Origin: Streptomyces sp. NBC_00249
GTDB lineage: Bacteria > Actinomycetota > Actinomycetes > Streptomycetales > Streptomycetaceae
Direction: 5' to 3'
NCBI RefSeq assembly: GCF_026342355.1
Contig: NZ_JAPEMV010000012.1
Span: forward strand, 152,641 to 216,640
DNA length: 64,000 bases
Position numbers and translations under genes: made by a program. Shown here piece by piece: positions 15,825 to 23,386 of this stretch. Numbering within the stretch: position 1 is the stretch's first letter; every line of letters starts with the position of its first letter. The notes beneath the pieces are model-generated. The model worked only from the letters and a program-made list of their open reading frames with translations, was not told the DNA's origin and searched no databases.

Positions 15825-17417
15825 CTACTGAGGCTGGTTGCCGTGCTTACGGCTGGGCAGGGGGGCGTGCTTGCCGCGCAGCACCTCGAGGGCGCCGATG
15901 AGGGCGGCTCGGGTGTCGGCGGGGTCGATGACGTCGTCGACGAGGCCGCGCTCGGCCGCGTAGTACGGGTGCATCAGTTCCTCGCGGTACTCCTCGATCC
16001 GCGCCGCGCGGGTGGCCTCGGGGTCGTCGGAGGCGGCGATCTCCCGCCGGAAGACGACGTTGGCCGCGCCCTCGGCGCCCATGACCGCGATCTCGTTGGT
16101 CGGCCAGGCGAGGGCGATGTCGGTGCCGATGGAGCGGGAGTCCATCACGATGTACGCGCCGCCGTAGGCCTTGCGCAGCACCAGCGAGATCCGCGGGACG
16201 GTCGCGTTGCAGTACGCGTACAGCAGCTTCGCGCCGTGCCGGATCACACCATTGTGCTCCTGGTCGACGCCGGGCAGGAAGCCGGGCACGTCGACCAGGC
16301 TGACCAGCGGGATGTTGAAGGCGTCGCACATCTGCACGAAGCGCGCGGCCTTCTCGGAGGACTGGATGTCGAGGACGCCGGCCATGTTCTGCGGCTGGTT
16401 GGCGACGATGCCGACGACCTGGCCGCCGAGCCGGGTCAGCGCGCAGATGATGTTCGGCGCCCACCGCTCGTGGACCTCGAAGAACTCCCCGTGGTCGGAG
16501 ATCTCCTCGATGACCTTGTGCATGTCGTACGCCCGGTTGGGGTCGGCCGGCACCAGGTCGAGCAGGGCCTCGGTGCGCCGGTCCTTCGGGTCGTCGTCGG
16601 CCTCGGCCGGGGGCAGCTCGCGGTTGTTGGAGGGCAGGTACGACAGCAGGTGCCGGACCTCCTCCAGGCAGTGCTCCTCGTCGTCGTACGCGAAGTGCGC
16701 GACGCCGGAGACCGAGGCGTGCACGTCGGCGCCGCCGAGGCCGTCCTGGGTGATCTGCTCGCCGGTGACGGCGGCGACCACGTCGGGGCCGGTGATGAAC
16801 ATCTGCGAGGTGTCGCGGACCATGAAGACGAAGTCGGTGAGCGCCGGCGAGTAGGCCGCGCCGCCCGCGCACGGGCCCATGATCACGCTGATCTGCGGGA
16901 TGACGCCGGAGTTGCGGACGTTGCGCTGGAAGATGCCGCCGTAGCCGGCGAGGGCGGTGACGCCCTCCTGGATACGGGCGCCCGCGCCGTCGCAGAGCCC
17001 GACGATGGGGGCGCCGGCCTTCTCGGCGAGGTCCATCAGCTTGTGGATCTTCTGGGCGTGCGCCTCGCCGAGGGCGCCGCCGAAGATGCGGAAGTCGTGG
17101 GCGTACGCGAAGACCGGACGGCCGTTGACCTGGCCCCAGCCGGTGATGACACCGTCGCTGTGCGGCTTCTTGGCCTCCAGGCCGAAGCCGGTGGCGCGGT
17201 GCCGGCGGAAGGCCTCGACCTCGGTGAAGGTGCCCTTGTCGAAGAGCAGCTCGACGCGCTCGCGGACGGTCAGCTTGCCCTTCTTCTTCTGGGCCTGCGT
17301 CGCCTGCTCACTGGGTCCGGCCTCGACCGCCTCGCGCAGCTGCGAGAGCTCCGCCACCCTCGACGCCATGGTCGCGGCAGCCGGAGGTCCGAGCGGCGCT
17401 TCCTCGACGATGCTCAT
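15825..17417 (-). CDS. cpkK: Acyl-CoA carboxylase beta (carboxyltransferase) subunit, CpkK-like
   Basis: 530-aa biotin-dependent carboxyltransferase of the AccB/PccB family. The two oxyanion-hole regions are visible as GLCDGAGARIQEG (about 150-162), with ISVIMGPCAGGAAYSPALTDF, and as RKAYGGAYIVMDSRSIGTDI (about 421-440) in the C-terminal half. With AccA1 at the right end of the cluster and the epsilon subunit downstream, it should carboxylate a short acyl-CoA. All ATs in the synthase look malonyl-specific, so acetyl-CoA to malonyl-CoA is the expected reaction. However, the GTDIALAWP segment keeps an Asp like propionyl-CoA carboxylases, so substrate choice is open. ATG at 17417. Confidence 0.88.
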   Translation of the reverse strand: MSIVEEAPLGPPAAATMASRVAELSQLREAVEAGPSEQATQAQKKKGKLTVRERVELLFDKGTFTEVEAFRRHRATGFGLEAKKPHSDGVITGWGQVNGRPVFAYAHDFRIFGGALGEAHAQKIHKLMDLAEKAGAPIVGLCDGAGARIQEGVTALAGYGGIFQRNVRNSGVIPQISVIMGPCAGGAAYSPALTDFVFMVRDTSQMFITGPDVVAAVTGEQITQDGLGGADVHASVSGVAHFAYDDEEHCLEEVRHLLSYLPSNNRELPPAEADDDPKDRRTEALLDLVPADPNRAYDMHKVIEEISDHGEFFEVHERWAPNIICALTRLGGQVVGIVANQPQNMAGVLDIQSSEKAARFVQMCDAFNIPLVSLVDVPGFLPGVDQEHNGVIRHGAKLLYAYCNATVPRISLVLRKAYGGAYIVMDSRSIGTDIALAWPTNEIAVMGAEGAANVVFRREIAASDDPEATRAARIEEYREELMHPYYAAERGLVDDVIDPADTRAALIGALEVLRGKHAPLPSRKHGNQPQ

Positions 17418-17493
17418 GCTTGTCCTTTCGAAGAGAACTTCCCCCGTCGCGCACGGAACGCGGCAGACCACCACATCCTGGCCAGTTCCGCTG

Positions 17494-17529
17494 AAGGTCC
17501 CCTCGAACCGCTCTGGAGGAGGGGACCTT
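17494..17529 (-). terminator. Hairpin between cpkJ and the carboxylase beta gene
   Basis: AAGGTCCCCTC (17494-17504) pairs perfectly with GAGGGGACCTT (17519-17529) around a 14-nt loop, and outer bases GTTCC/GGAAC can extend the stem. It lies just downstream of the cpkJ stop and 77 bp before the carboxylase start, so it could terminate cpkJ or attenuate read-through. Confidence 0.6.
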
Positions 17530-17541
17530 CTCCAGGAACGC

Positions 17542-18387
17542 TCAGGCGCGCCAGGCCCCGGCTGCGGCGGCGGACTTCACGAAGTCGGCGAAGTCGCGGG
17601 CCTCGCGGCCCAGGGCGCGCGGGACGCCGTCGGAGACCTTGGCCTCGAAGCCGCGGGCGACCGGGTGGAGCGCGGCCGCCCACAGGGCGGCGTCGGGGGC
17701 GGGGACGCCCTGGGCGCCGAGTTCGGCGACGAACTCGGGGGTGGACAGGGCGGTGTAGGTGGCCTTGCGGCCGGTTTCCGCCTCGATGAGGGAGAGCACC
17801 TCGGCCAGCGGGACCGGGCGGGGGCCGGAGAGCTCGTAGGTCTGCCCGTCGTGGCCGTCCTCGGTCAGCGCGGCGACCGCGACGGCCGCGATGTCCTCCA
17901 CGTCGATCCAGGTGGCCGCGCCGTCGCCGGCGGGCAGGCGCAGCTCGCCCGCGAGGACGCCCTCGTTGAAGAAGCCCTCGTCGAAGTTCTGTGCGAACCA
18001 GCCCGGGCGCAGCACCGTCCAGGCGAGGCCGGACTCGCGGACGGCGGCCTCGCCGGCGAGGAAGGCGTCGCTGGTGGAGGAGTCCTCGCCGTAGTAGCCG
18101 GGGGTCTCGACGCCGCGCGCCGAGAGCAGGACCAGACGCTGGACGCCGGCGCGGGCGGCGTGCTCGGCGAGCTCGCGGGTGCGGGGGGCGGTGTCGTTCT
18201 GGACGATGTAGACGCCGGTGACGCCTTCGAGGGCCGGGCCCCAGGTGGTCTCGTCGAGCCAGTCGAAGCGGGTCTCGCCCTTCCGGGAGGCGGACCTGAC
18301 CGGAATTCCACGCTCCGTGAGCTGGCGCACGACCCGGCGGCCGGTCTTTCCGGTGCCGCCGATGACAAGTACTGGATTCTCGTTCAT
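17542..18387 (-). CDS. cpkJ: NmrA-like NAD(P)-binding oxidoreductase, CpkJ-like
   Basis: 281-aa atypical short-chain dehydrogenase of the NmrA/NAD(P)H-dependent isoflavone-reductase-like group. The nucleotide motif GGTGKTGRRVVRQL is at about residues 10-23. The usual catalytic YxxxK is not present in standard form, as is normal for NmrA-type proteins. LRPGWFAQNF (about 126-135) and YELSGP (about 192-197) are family landmarks. Divergent from the cpkI SDR gene across 146 bp carrying 11-bp repeats. In cpk clusters its counterpart is an accessory tailoring or redox protein of uncertain step. Function beyond NAD(P)-dependent oxidoreductase is not assigned. Confidence 0.8.
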   Translation of the reverse strand: MNENPVLVIGGTGKTGRRVVRQLTERGIPVRSASRKGETRFDWLDETTWGPALEGVTGVYIVQNDTAPRTRELAEHAARAGVQRLVLLSARGVETPGYYGEDSSTSDAFLAGEAAVRESGLAWTVLRPGWFAQNFDEGFFNEGVLAGELRLPAGDGAATWIDVEDIAAVAVAALTEDGHDGQTYELSGPRPVPLAEVLSLIEAETGRKATYTALSTPEFVAELGAQGVPAPDAALWAAALHPVARGFEAKVSDGVPRALGREARDFADFVKSAAAAGAWRA

Positions 18388-18425
18388 GCCGCCGATGGTA
18401 AGGAATGAATTCGTGCGAAATACCC

Positions 18426-18465
18426 GGCGATGAGTCGCCGGTGACCGTCCGGTGGGGGGCCGCGG
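18426..18465. promoter_or_regulatory. Candidate SARP repeats between cpkJ and cpkI
   Basis: In the 146-bp divergent gap, GCCGGTG (18437-18443) and TCCGGTG (18448-18454) start 11 bp apart, and weaker copies sit one further unit away on each side (GGCGATG 18426, GCCGCGG 18459). Direct heptamers in an 11-bp register are the layout bound by SARP activators such as CpkO. No exact consensus for this activator is known to me. Confidence 0.4.
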
Positions 18466-18533
18466 GCACCATCACACTTGCGACCCCATCCGCAGCGGCC
18501 GCGTTCTGGACAAAAGAATTGGGAGCTACCTGA

Positions 18534-19301
18534 ATGACTGCCCTCACGAACAAGACTGCTCTGGTCACCGGTGGCAGCCGGGGCATCGGCCGCGCCATCG
18601 CCCAGCGCCTGGGCAAGGAGGGCGCCCTCGTCGCCCTGACGTACTCCAGCGACGAGGCCTCCGCCAAGGAGACCGTGGACGCGATCCAGGCCGCGGGCGG
18701 CCGCGCCTTCGCCTTCCGCTCCGCGCTGGGTGTCGCGGGTGACGCCGAGGCCCTGTGGCAGGCCTTCGACGCGCAGATCGGTCAGCACTCCGACACCGCG
18801 GGCCTGGACATCCTCGTGAACAACGCGGGCATCGCCGGTCCGGGCCTCATCCACGAGGTGACGGAGGAGGACTACGACAAGGTCTTCGCGATCAACGCCA
18901 AGGCGCCCTTCTTCATCATCCAGAAGGGCCTGGAGCGCCTGCGCGACGGCGGCCGCATCATCAACATCTCCTCCGGCGTCACCAAGGTCGCCTTCCCCGG
19001 CATGACCTCCTACGCCGCGAGCAAGGGCGCCGTCGAGGTGCTCACCCTGACCCTCGCCCAGACCCTGGGCTCGCGTCAGATCACGGTCAACGCGGTCTCC
19101 CCCGGCACCATCGAGACCGACATCCACCCGTGGATGTCGATCCCGGAGGCCAAGGCCCAGGCCGCCGCGTTCTCCGTCTTCAACCGCGTGGGCCAGCCGG
19201 CCGACGTCGCCGACGTGGTGTCCTTCCTGGCCTCGGACGACGCCCGCTGGGTGACCGGCCAGAACATCGACGTCAGCGGCGGCTCCGGCCTCGGCATCTG
19301 A
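18534..19301 (+). CDS. cpkI: Short-chain dehydrogenase/reductase, CpkI-like
   Basis: 255-aa classical SDR of the 3-oxoacyl-ACP reductase (FabG) type. The cofactor loop is GGSRGIGRAIA (about 13-23), the structural motif is NNAG (about 93-96), and the active site comprises the ISS serine with YAASK. The C-terminal WVTGQNIDVSGG is intact. It is likely to oxidise or reduce a hydroxyl/ketone of the alkaloid; the C5 oxygen needed for imine formation is one candidate. ATG follows GGGAG. Transcribed divergently from cpkJ and stopped by two strong hairpins before the convergent cpkH gene. Confidence 0.88.
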   Translation: MTALTNKTALVTGGSRGIGRAIAQRLGKEGALVALTYSSDEASAKETVDAIQAAGGRAFAFRSALGVAGDAEALWQAFDAQIGQHSDTAGLDILVNNAGIAGPGLIHEVTEEDYDKVFAINAKAPFFIIQKGLERLRDGGRIINISSGVTKVAFPGMTSYAASKGAVEVLTLTLAQTLGSRQITVNAVSPGTIETDIHPWMSIPEAKAQAAAFSVFNRVGQPADVADVVSFLASDDARWVTGQNIDVSGGSGLGI

Positions 19302-19340
19302 CGCAGGGCTCTCGCCCGTCCGCACACGGACGAACCCCGA

Positions 19341-19376
19341 GGCCGCCGTCTCCCCCCGCACGGGGAGGCGGCGGCC
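19341..19376. terminator. First of two hairpins between cpkI and cpkH
   Basis: GGCCGCCGTCTCCCC (19341-19355) pairs with GGGGAGGCGGCGGCC (19362-19376), 15 bp with one G-U pair and a 6-nt loop. It lies 40 bp after the cpkI stop. Confidence 0.75.
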
Positions 19377-19435
19377 TTCGTCGTGCCCGCGCCCGCGCGC
19401 CCGCATGTCGGCCCTGCGGTCCTGGGTACGCCGAA

Positions 19436-19472
19436 GCCCCCGGCCCGAGGGGGTCGCCCTCGGGCCGGGGGC
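19436..19472. terminator. Second hairpin between cpkI and cpkH
   Basis: GCCCCCGGCCCGAGGG (19436-19451) pairs perfectly with CCCTCGGGCCGGGGGC (19457-19472) around the 5-nt loop GGTCG. It lies 19 bp beyond the stop of the convergent cpkH gene, so it probably terminates that gene. Confidence 0.8.
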
Positions 19473-19490
19473 CCGTCACCGCAGGTCCGG

Positions 19491-21128
19491 TCAGGTGTTG
19501 CGGATCGAGAGGGTGTGGCGGAAGACGTTCTTCGGGTCCCAGGTGTTCTTGGCCGCCTGGAGTCGGCAGTAGCCGTCCTTGAAGTACAGGTGGTTCCAGG
19601 CGATGCCCGAGGTGTTCAGCGCCGGGTCGGCGAGGTCGGCGTCGGCGTAGTTGATGAACGCGCCGTCGTTGACGCCGCCGGGGCGCGGCACGCCGCCGGT
19701 GGCGGCGAAGACGTCCCGGTAGAACTCGCGGATCCACGCGAGGTTCGCCGCGTCCTCCTGGGGGGTCGCCCACAGGTTGACGAACAGCATCTTGATGATC
19801 GAGTCGCGCTGCGCGGTGGCGGTGGCGTTGGAGGCGGGCAGGTTCGCCGCGCCGCCGTAGCCGGCGATCTCGACGAGGGCCGCCGAGTTGGTGTAGTCGG
19901 TGCGCGTCAGGTGCTTCCAGAACGCCTTGATCTGCGCGTCCGGCATGGTCCGGCGCAGGTAGGCGGACTTGGCCTTGAAGCGGCCCTTGCCCTCGAACCC
20001 GGAGCCGCCGAGACCCGGCCAGTGCAGGACGTTGTACAGCCAGTCGACGCGCTGACGGGTGTCGACCCGGTAGGTCAGACCCGTGCCGGCGACGATCGCG
20101 GCGAGGTAGGTGTCCAGGAGCTGCTCGGCGTTGGGCGCGGCCGCGTCGATCTGGGAGCTCATCAGGAACTCGCCGGCCAGCTTGTGGCGGGGCTTGATGG
20201 CGCTGAAGAGCTTCGCGTACGGCGAGGTGGCGGAGGAGTTGGCCTCGTGCCAGGCCGTGAAGTTGTGCAGCAGCCGGGTGAAGGCGGCCTCGGTCAGCCC
20301 GTTCCAGGAGAAGGCGACCTCGGAGATGATCAGCTGGGTGGGGGCCTTCTGGAGCAGCAGGGCCGGGTCGTTGCCGGTCGCGCCCGGGCTGCGGAACCAG
20401 TAGCGGGTGACGATGCCGTAGCTGCCGCCGCCCGCGCCGGTGTGCGCCCACCACAGTTCGCGGTTGGGGTCGGTGCTCTCGCGGGTGGCGACGACCTTGC
20501 GGGCCACGCCGCCCGCGTCCACGTGCACGACCTCGACGGCGTACAGGTGGTCGGTGGTGACGCCGTGCGAGCGGGCCAGCGGACCGTAGCCGCCGCCGGG
20601 TATGTGGCCGCCGACCGAGACGGTCGGGCAGGTGCCGCCGGGGATGGTGACGCCCCAGTTGTTGTAGAGGGTCTCGTAGACGCTGCCGAGCTGGGCGCCG
20701 GCGTCGACCGCGATGGCCCGGCGGGCGGAGTCGTACGAGATCCCGGTCATGGCCGAGATGTCGATGAGGACGCGGATGTTGGCGTTGCTCGTGAAGTCCT
20801 CGTAGCAGTGGCCACCACTGCGGACGGTGAACCGGAGTCCCTTGTTGAGGGTCTCCTGCACGGCCTGGACCACCTGGTCGGCCGTGCTCGCCACGAGCAC
20901 GTAGTTGGGCGTGCCGACCCAGCGGCCGTTGGCACCGGCCACCAGGCTCGCGTAGCGCGGGTCGGACGGCAGTACCGTGACCAGCTCGGCCGCGGCGATG
21001 CCGGCGGCGGCCGTCGGCTCGGCTGCGAACGCCTCACCCGCCCAGCCGCCCAGCGCGGGCAGTGCGAGGGCTGCGCCGCCGGCGGCCGCAGTGTGTCTCA
21101 TGAACACGCGGCGGGAAACTCCGGTCAT
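19491..21128 (-). CDS. cpkH: Tat-exported BBE-type flavoenzyme, CpkH-like
   Basis: 545-aa FAD-linked oxidase of the berberine-bridge-enzyme family. The N-terminus MTGVSRRVFMRH followed by an Ala-rich hydrophobic stretch to AEAFA is a twin-arginine signal, so the protein is exported folded. Bicovalent FAD is predicted: the His of VRSGGH (about 103-108) and the Cys of PGGTCPTV (about 161-168) match the 8-alpha-His/6-S-Cys attachment sites. The C-terminal NYADADL motif is typical. ATG at 21128 is chosen because it gives a proper Tat signal and follows GGAGG. It is close in sequence to the second enzyme at 60259-61911. Probable late oxidation of the alkaloid. Confidence 0.9.
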   Translation of the reverse strand: MTGVSRRVFMRHTAAAGGAALALPALGGWAGEAFAAEPTAAAGIAAAELVTVLPSDPRYASLVAGANGRWVGTPNYVLVASTADQVVQAVQETLNKGLRFTVRSGGHCYEDFTSNANIRVLIDISAMTGISYDSARRAIAVDAGAQLGSVYETLYNNWGVTIPGGTCPTVSVGGHIPGGGYGPLARSHGVTTDHLYAVEVVHVDAGGVARKVVATRESTDPNRELWWAHTGAGGGSYGIVTRYWFRSPGATGNDPALLLQKAPTQLIISEVAFSWNGLTEAAFTRLLHNFTAWHEANSSATSPYAKLFSAIKPRHKLAGEFLMSSQIDAAAPNAEQLLDTYLAAIVAGTGLTYRVDTRQRVDWLYNVLHWPGLGGSGFEGKGRFKAKSAYLRRTMPDAQIKAFWKHLTRTDYTNSAALVEIAGYGGAANLPASNATATAQRDSIIKMLFVNLWATPQEDAANLAWIREFYRDVFAATGGVPRPGGVNDGAFINYADADLADPALNTSGIAWNHLYFKDGYCRLQAAKNTWDPKNVFRHTLSIRNT

Positions 21129-21201
21129 TCGGTGTACCTCCACGAGGAATTGGTTCTCGAGTGCGGAACTCGACATCACGCCGCACACCTGGTGGAGGCG
21201 G

Positions 21202-21268
21202 GGTGGAATCAATGGCCGTCAGTCCCTGTGAAACCACAAATTATCGGCCAGATTCCACCGTGGAGTAA
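21202..21268 (-). promoter_or_regulatory. Promoter and inverted repeat upstream of cpkH
   Basis: On the minus strand TTACTC (21268-21263), 17 bp, GATAAT (21245-21240) forms a plausible vegetative promoter about 110 bp before cpkH. GGTGGAATC (21202-21210) and GATTCCACC (21251-21259) form a 9-bp perfect inverted repeat; the outer arm sits inside the -35/-10 spacer, as an operator or looping site would. Confidence 0.5.
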
Positions 21269-21330
21269 TCCCCCACCAATTCCGCTTGTGAAGGCGAAGA
21301 GATCTGGAAAAGAGCGGCTAGAAGTGCAGC

Positions 21331-23058
21331 TCAGACGGCCCATACCCCGGCCAGCGGCGATCCTGCGAGCGGATCGTGCGGGACGGCCGGACGCAGGGCC
21401 TCACGGGTGGCGTCGCAGAGCTGGATCTCACCGGCGGGCGAGAGTTCCAGCAGGCACTGGCAGGTGTCGAGCAGGGCGCCGTTGACGGTCGGCGCGGCGG
21501 AGGGGTCGTCCGGCCGAAAACGGACCAAGGCGTTCCCCGTGGCCACGGCGGCGTGCAGGGTCAGGCCCTGCCAGGGGGAGGGGTTCAGGGCGGCGTCGGC
21601 CGCCGGGTCGGTGAGCCGGTCGCGGATCGCCGCGGCGGCGCGCACGGCCCGTTCGGCCGTGTTCTCGTCCCCGCCGGCCCGGAACAGGCCCAGTGAGACG
21701 GCTCCGATGGAGGTGACGGCGTCGCCGCCGAACCGCTCGATCCGCCGGCGGGCGATGGCGTTGACGCTCTCGAACATCTCGTCGAGGAAGTCGGGTGCGG
21801 CTCCGGCCAGGTCCGGGGTGATCCGGGTCTGGACGAGGAGCACACTGATGCGCTGGCGCTCGGTGACCACCGGCCGGGGCGCGGGCTGCCGGCGCACCGG
21901 CGCTCCCCTGGGCTGGGCGGGCCGGTCGGCCAGGAGCAGGCCGGGGTGGGTGGGTACGGCGGCCAGCATGCGGCGCCGGTCCTCGGGGCGTTCCTCGCGC
22001 GGGTCCTCGTAGCGCTCGGCGGGCCGGTCGGCGGCGCGGTCGGCCGCCCGGTCGGCGGCCCGGTCCGCCGCGCGTTCGGCGGCGTAGAGGTCGACGGCCC
22101 GCTCGGCGGGGCGGTCGGCGTAGCGCTCCGCCGCGTACCGGTCGCTTTCCGGTGCGGACTCCGGCGCTGCGGGGCGGGTGGCGGGGTGCGCCGCGGTGTG
22201 CGCGGCGCCGCCGTCCTCGCGGCGGCGCACCTGGCCGCCCGGGACGCCGACCGGGGCCGGGCCGCCGAGGATCACCGCGGCGGGGGCGAGGTTCAGGGCC
22301 GGGTCGTGGGCGAGGATCGCCTGCTGGAGCCTGCGCAGTTCGTGGCCCGGCTCCAGGCCGAGGTCCTCCACCAGCGTGGCGCGGATCCGGTTGTAGACGC
22401 TGAGCGCGTCGGCCTGGCGCCCGCAGCGGTACAGGGCGAGCATCAGCTGGCCGGAGGAACGCTCGCGCAGCGGCTCGGCCTCGACGGTGGTCTCCAGCTC
22501 GCCGAGCACGGCGTAGTGCTGGCCGCAGCGCAGCTTCGCCTCGAAGTAGTCCTCGAGGACGTCGAGGCGGGTGTTCTGCACGGCGGTGAGTTCGGGCCAC
22601 ATCGTGCCGGTCTCCACCAGGTCCGACAGGACCGGTCCCCGCCAGAGCTCGAGGGCCTCGCAGAACAGGGACGCCGCCTCGTGCGGGGCGCCGGCGGCGA
22701 GCTGGGCGCGGCCCTGGCGCACGCGCTGGCGGAAGAGGTGCAGGTCCACGTGGTCGGGATCGACGCGGATCATGTAGCCCGGCGCGCGGGTGACGAGCTC
22801 GGCCGGCGCCCCGTCGCCGCCGGGCGCGCACTGGTTCAGCATGCCGCGCAGTCCCCACACCGCGTTCTGCAGGATCTTGCGCGCCGTGACCGGCGCGTTG
22901 TCCGCGCTCCAGAGCGCGGTGAGCAGCTGGCTGGTGGGGACGACCTGATTCGCCTGTAAGAGCAGATATCCCAGCGTGGCACGCGGCTTGGTTCCGCCGA
23001 GCGGTACGGGCTGGTCAGCGGACATCACTTCCAGCGGACCCAACATCCGAAAGCGCAT
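21331..23058 (-). CDS. cpkO: SARP activator with degenerate cyclase-like C-terminus, CpkO-like
   Basis: 575-aa pathway activator. Residues 1-95 form an OmpR-type winged-helix DNA-binding domain. Residues about 100-250 are the bacterial transcriptional activation domain (AASLFCEALELWRG, LDVLEDYFEAKLRCG, PGHELRRLQQAIL). A low-complexity Arg/Ala/Asp linker with RAAD repeats covers about 290-345. The C-terminal segment, about 395-530, resembles a class III nucleotide cyclase fold (RFGGDAVTSIG, AERAVRAAAAI) but lacks the metal-binding Asp. Codon 34 is TTA (22957-22959), a bldA-dependent codon. Promoter and operators closely resemble those of kasO. Starts at ATG 23058 after GGGGGAG. It should switch on the cpk biosynthetic genes. 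Confidence 0.92.
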   Translation of the reverse strand: MRFRMLGPLEVMSADQPVPLGGTKPRATLGYLLLQANQVVPTSQLLTALWSADNAPVTARKILQNAVWGLRGMLNQCAPGGDGAPAELVTRAPGYMIRVDPDHVDLHLFRQRVRQGRAQLAAGAPHEAASLFCEALELWRGPVLSDLVETGTMWPELTAVQNTRLDVLEDYFEAKLRCGQHYAVLGELETTVEAEPLRERSSGQLMLALYRCGRQADALSVYNRIRATLVEDLGLEPGHELRRLQQAILAHDPALNLAPAAVILGGPAPVGVPGGQVRRREDGGAAHTAAHPATRPAAPESAPESDRYAAERYADRPAERAVDLYAAERAADRAADRAADRAADRPAERYEDPREERPEDRRRMLAAVPTHPGLLLADRPAQPRGAPVRRQPAPRPVVTERQRISVLLVQTRITPDLAGAAPDFLDEMFESVNAIARRRIERFGGDAVTSIGAVSLGLFRAGGDENTAERAVRAAAAIRDRLTDPAADAALNPSPWQGLTLHAAVATGNALVRFRPDDPSAAPTVNGALLDTCQCLLELSPAGEIQLCDATREALRPAVPHDPLAGSPLAGVWAV

Positions 23059-23104
23059 AACTCCCCCGGTCCTGCGGCTGATACGTCATGCTCACTCGCT
23101 CGGA

Positions 23105-23134
23105 AGATTACAAACCAACACTCCGGTTTGTCAA
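23105..23134 (-). promoter_or_regulatory. kasO-like promoter with butyrolactone-receptor operator (site A)
   Basis: Minus-strand TTGACA (23134-23129), 18-bp spacer, TAATCT (23110-23105). The spacer is almost filled by ACAAACC (23110-23116), 8 bp, GGTTTGT (23125-23131), a perfect inverted repeat of the ScbR/ARE type. As I recall it, the Streptomyces coelicolor kasO promoter has TTGACA, 18 bp and TAAAGT, and the same GCAGGAC-GGGGGAGTT leader end. Receptor binding here would block RNA polymerase directly. Confidence 0.88.
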
Positions 23135-23212
23135 AAGTGTTGCTAGGTATCTTCTGTTGACCTGAGCCAGGGAGTCCGGCCGGCGGACCGGCGATTTCTG
23201 TAAAAGCACAGG

Positions 23213-23250
23213 CCAGAGGGCCCGGGAAGGGGGGATCCCGGGCCCTCTGG
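23213..23250. terminator. Hairpin terminator between cpkG and cpkO
   Basis: CCAGAGGGCCCGGGA (23213-23227) pairs perfectly with TCCCGGGCCCTCTGG (23236-23250) around an 8-nt loop. It lies downstream of the cpkG stop and upstream of the cpkO promoter, so it insulates the regulator from the biosynthetic operon. Confidence 0.85.
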
Positions 23251-23343
23251 TGGTGTTGCGGCCAGGGGGGAGGCCGCTTCACTGTGGGTTAGGTCACAAG
23301 CTGGATGGGGGTTTCGAGGCCGAAAACCGACCTTGAGGGGCCC

Positions 23344-23365
23344 TCAAACAGCACGACCGGTTTGG
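23344..23365. promoter_or_regulatory. Second, imperfect butyrolactone-receptor operator (site B)
   Basis: TCAAACA, 8 bp, GGTTTGG has the same arm spacing as site A and matches 11 of its 14 arm positions. It lies 234 bp further from cpkO. The kasO gene of Streptomyces coelicolor also has two ScbR sites about 220 bp apart, so the pair is probably conserved. Confidence 0.65.
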
Positions 23366-23386
23366 TTTGTGTGTACCACGCACGGG

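Noticed and set aside
22021..22100. CRISPR-like repeat array
   Set aside because: The 12-bp repeats are in frame, encode RAAD and have no spacers; they are the cpkO linker.
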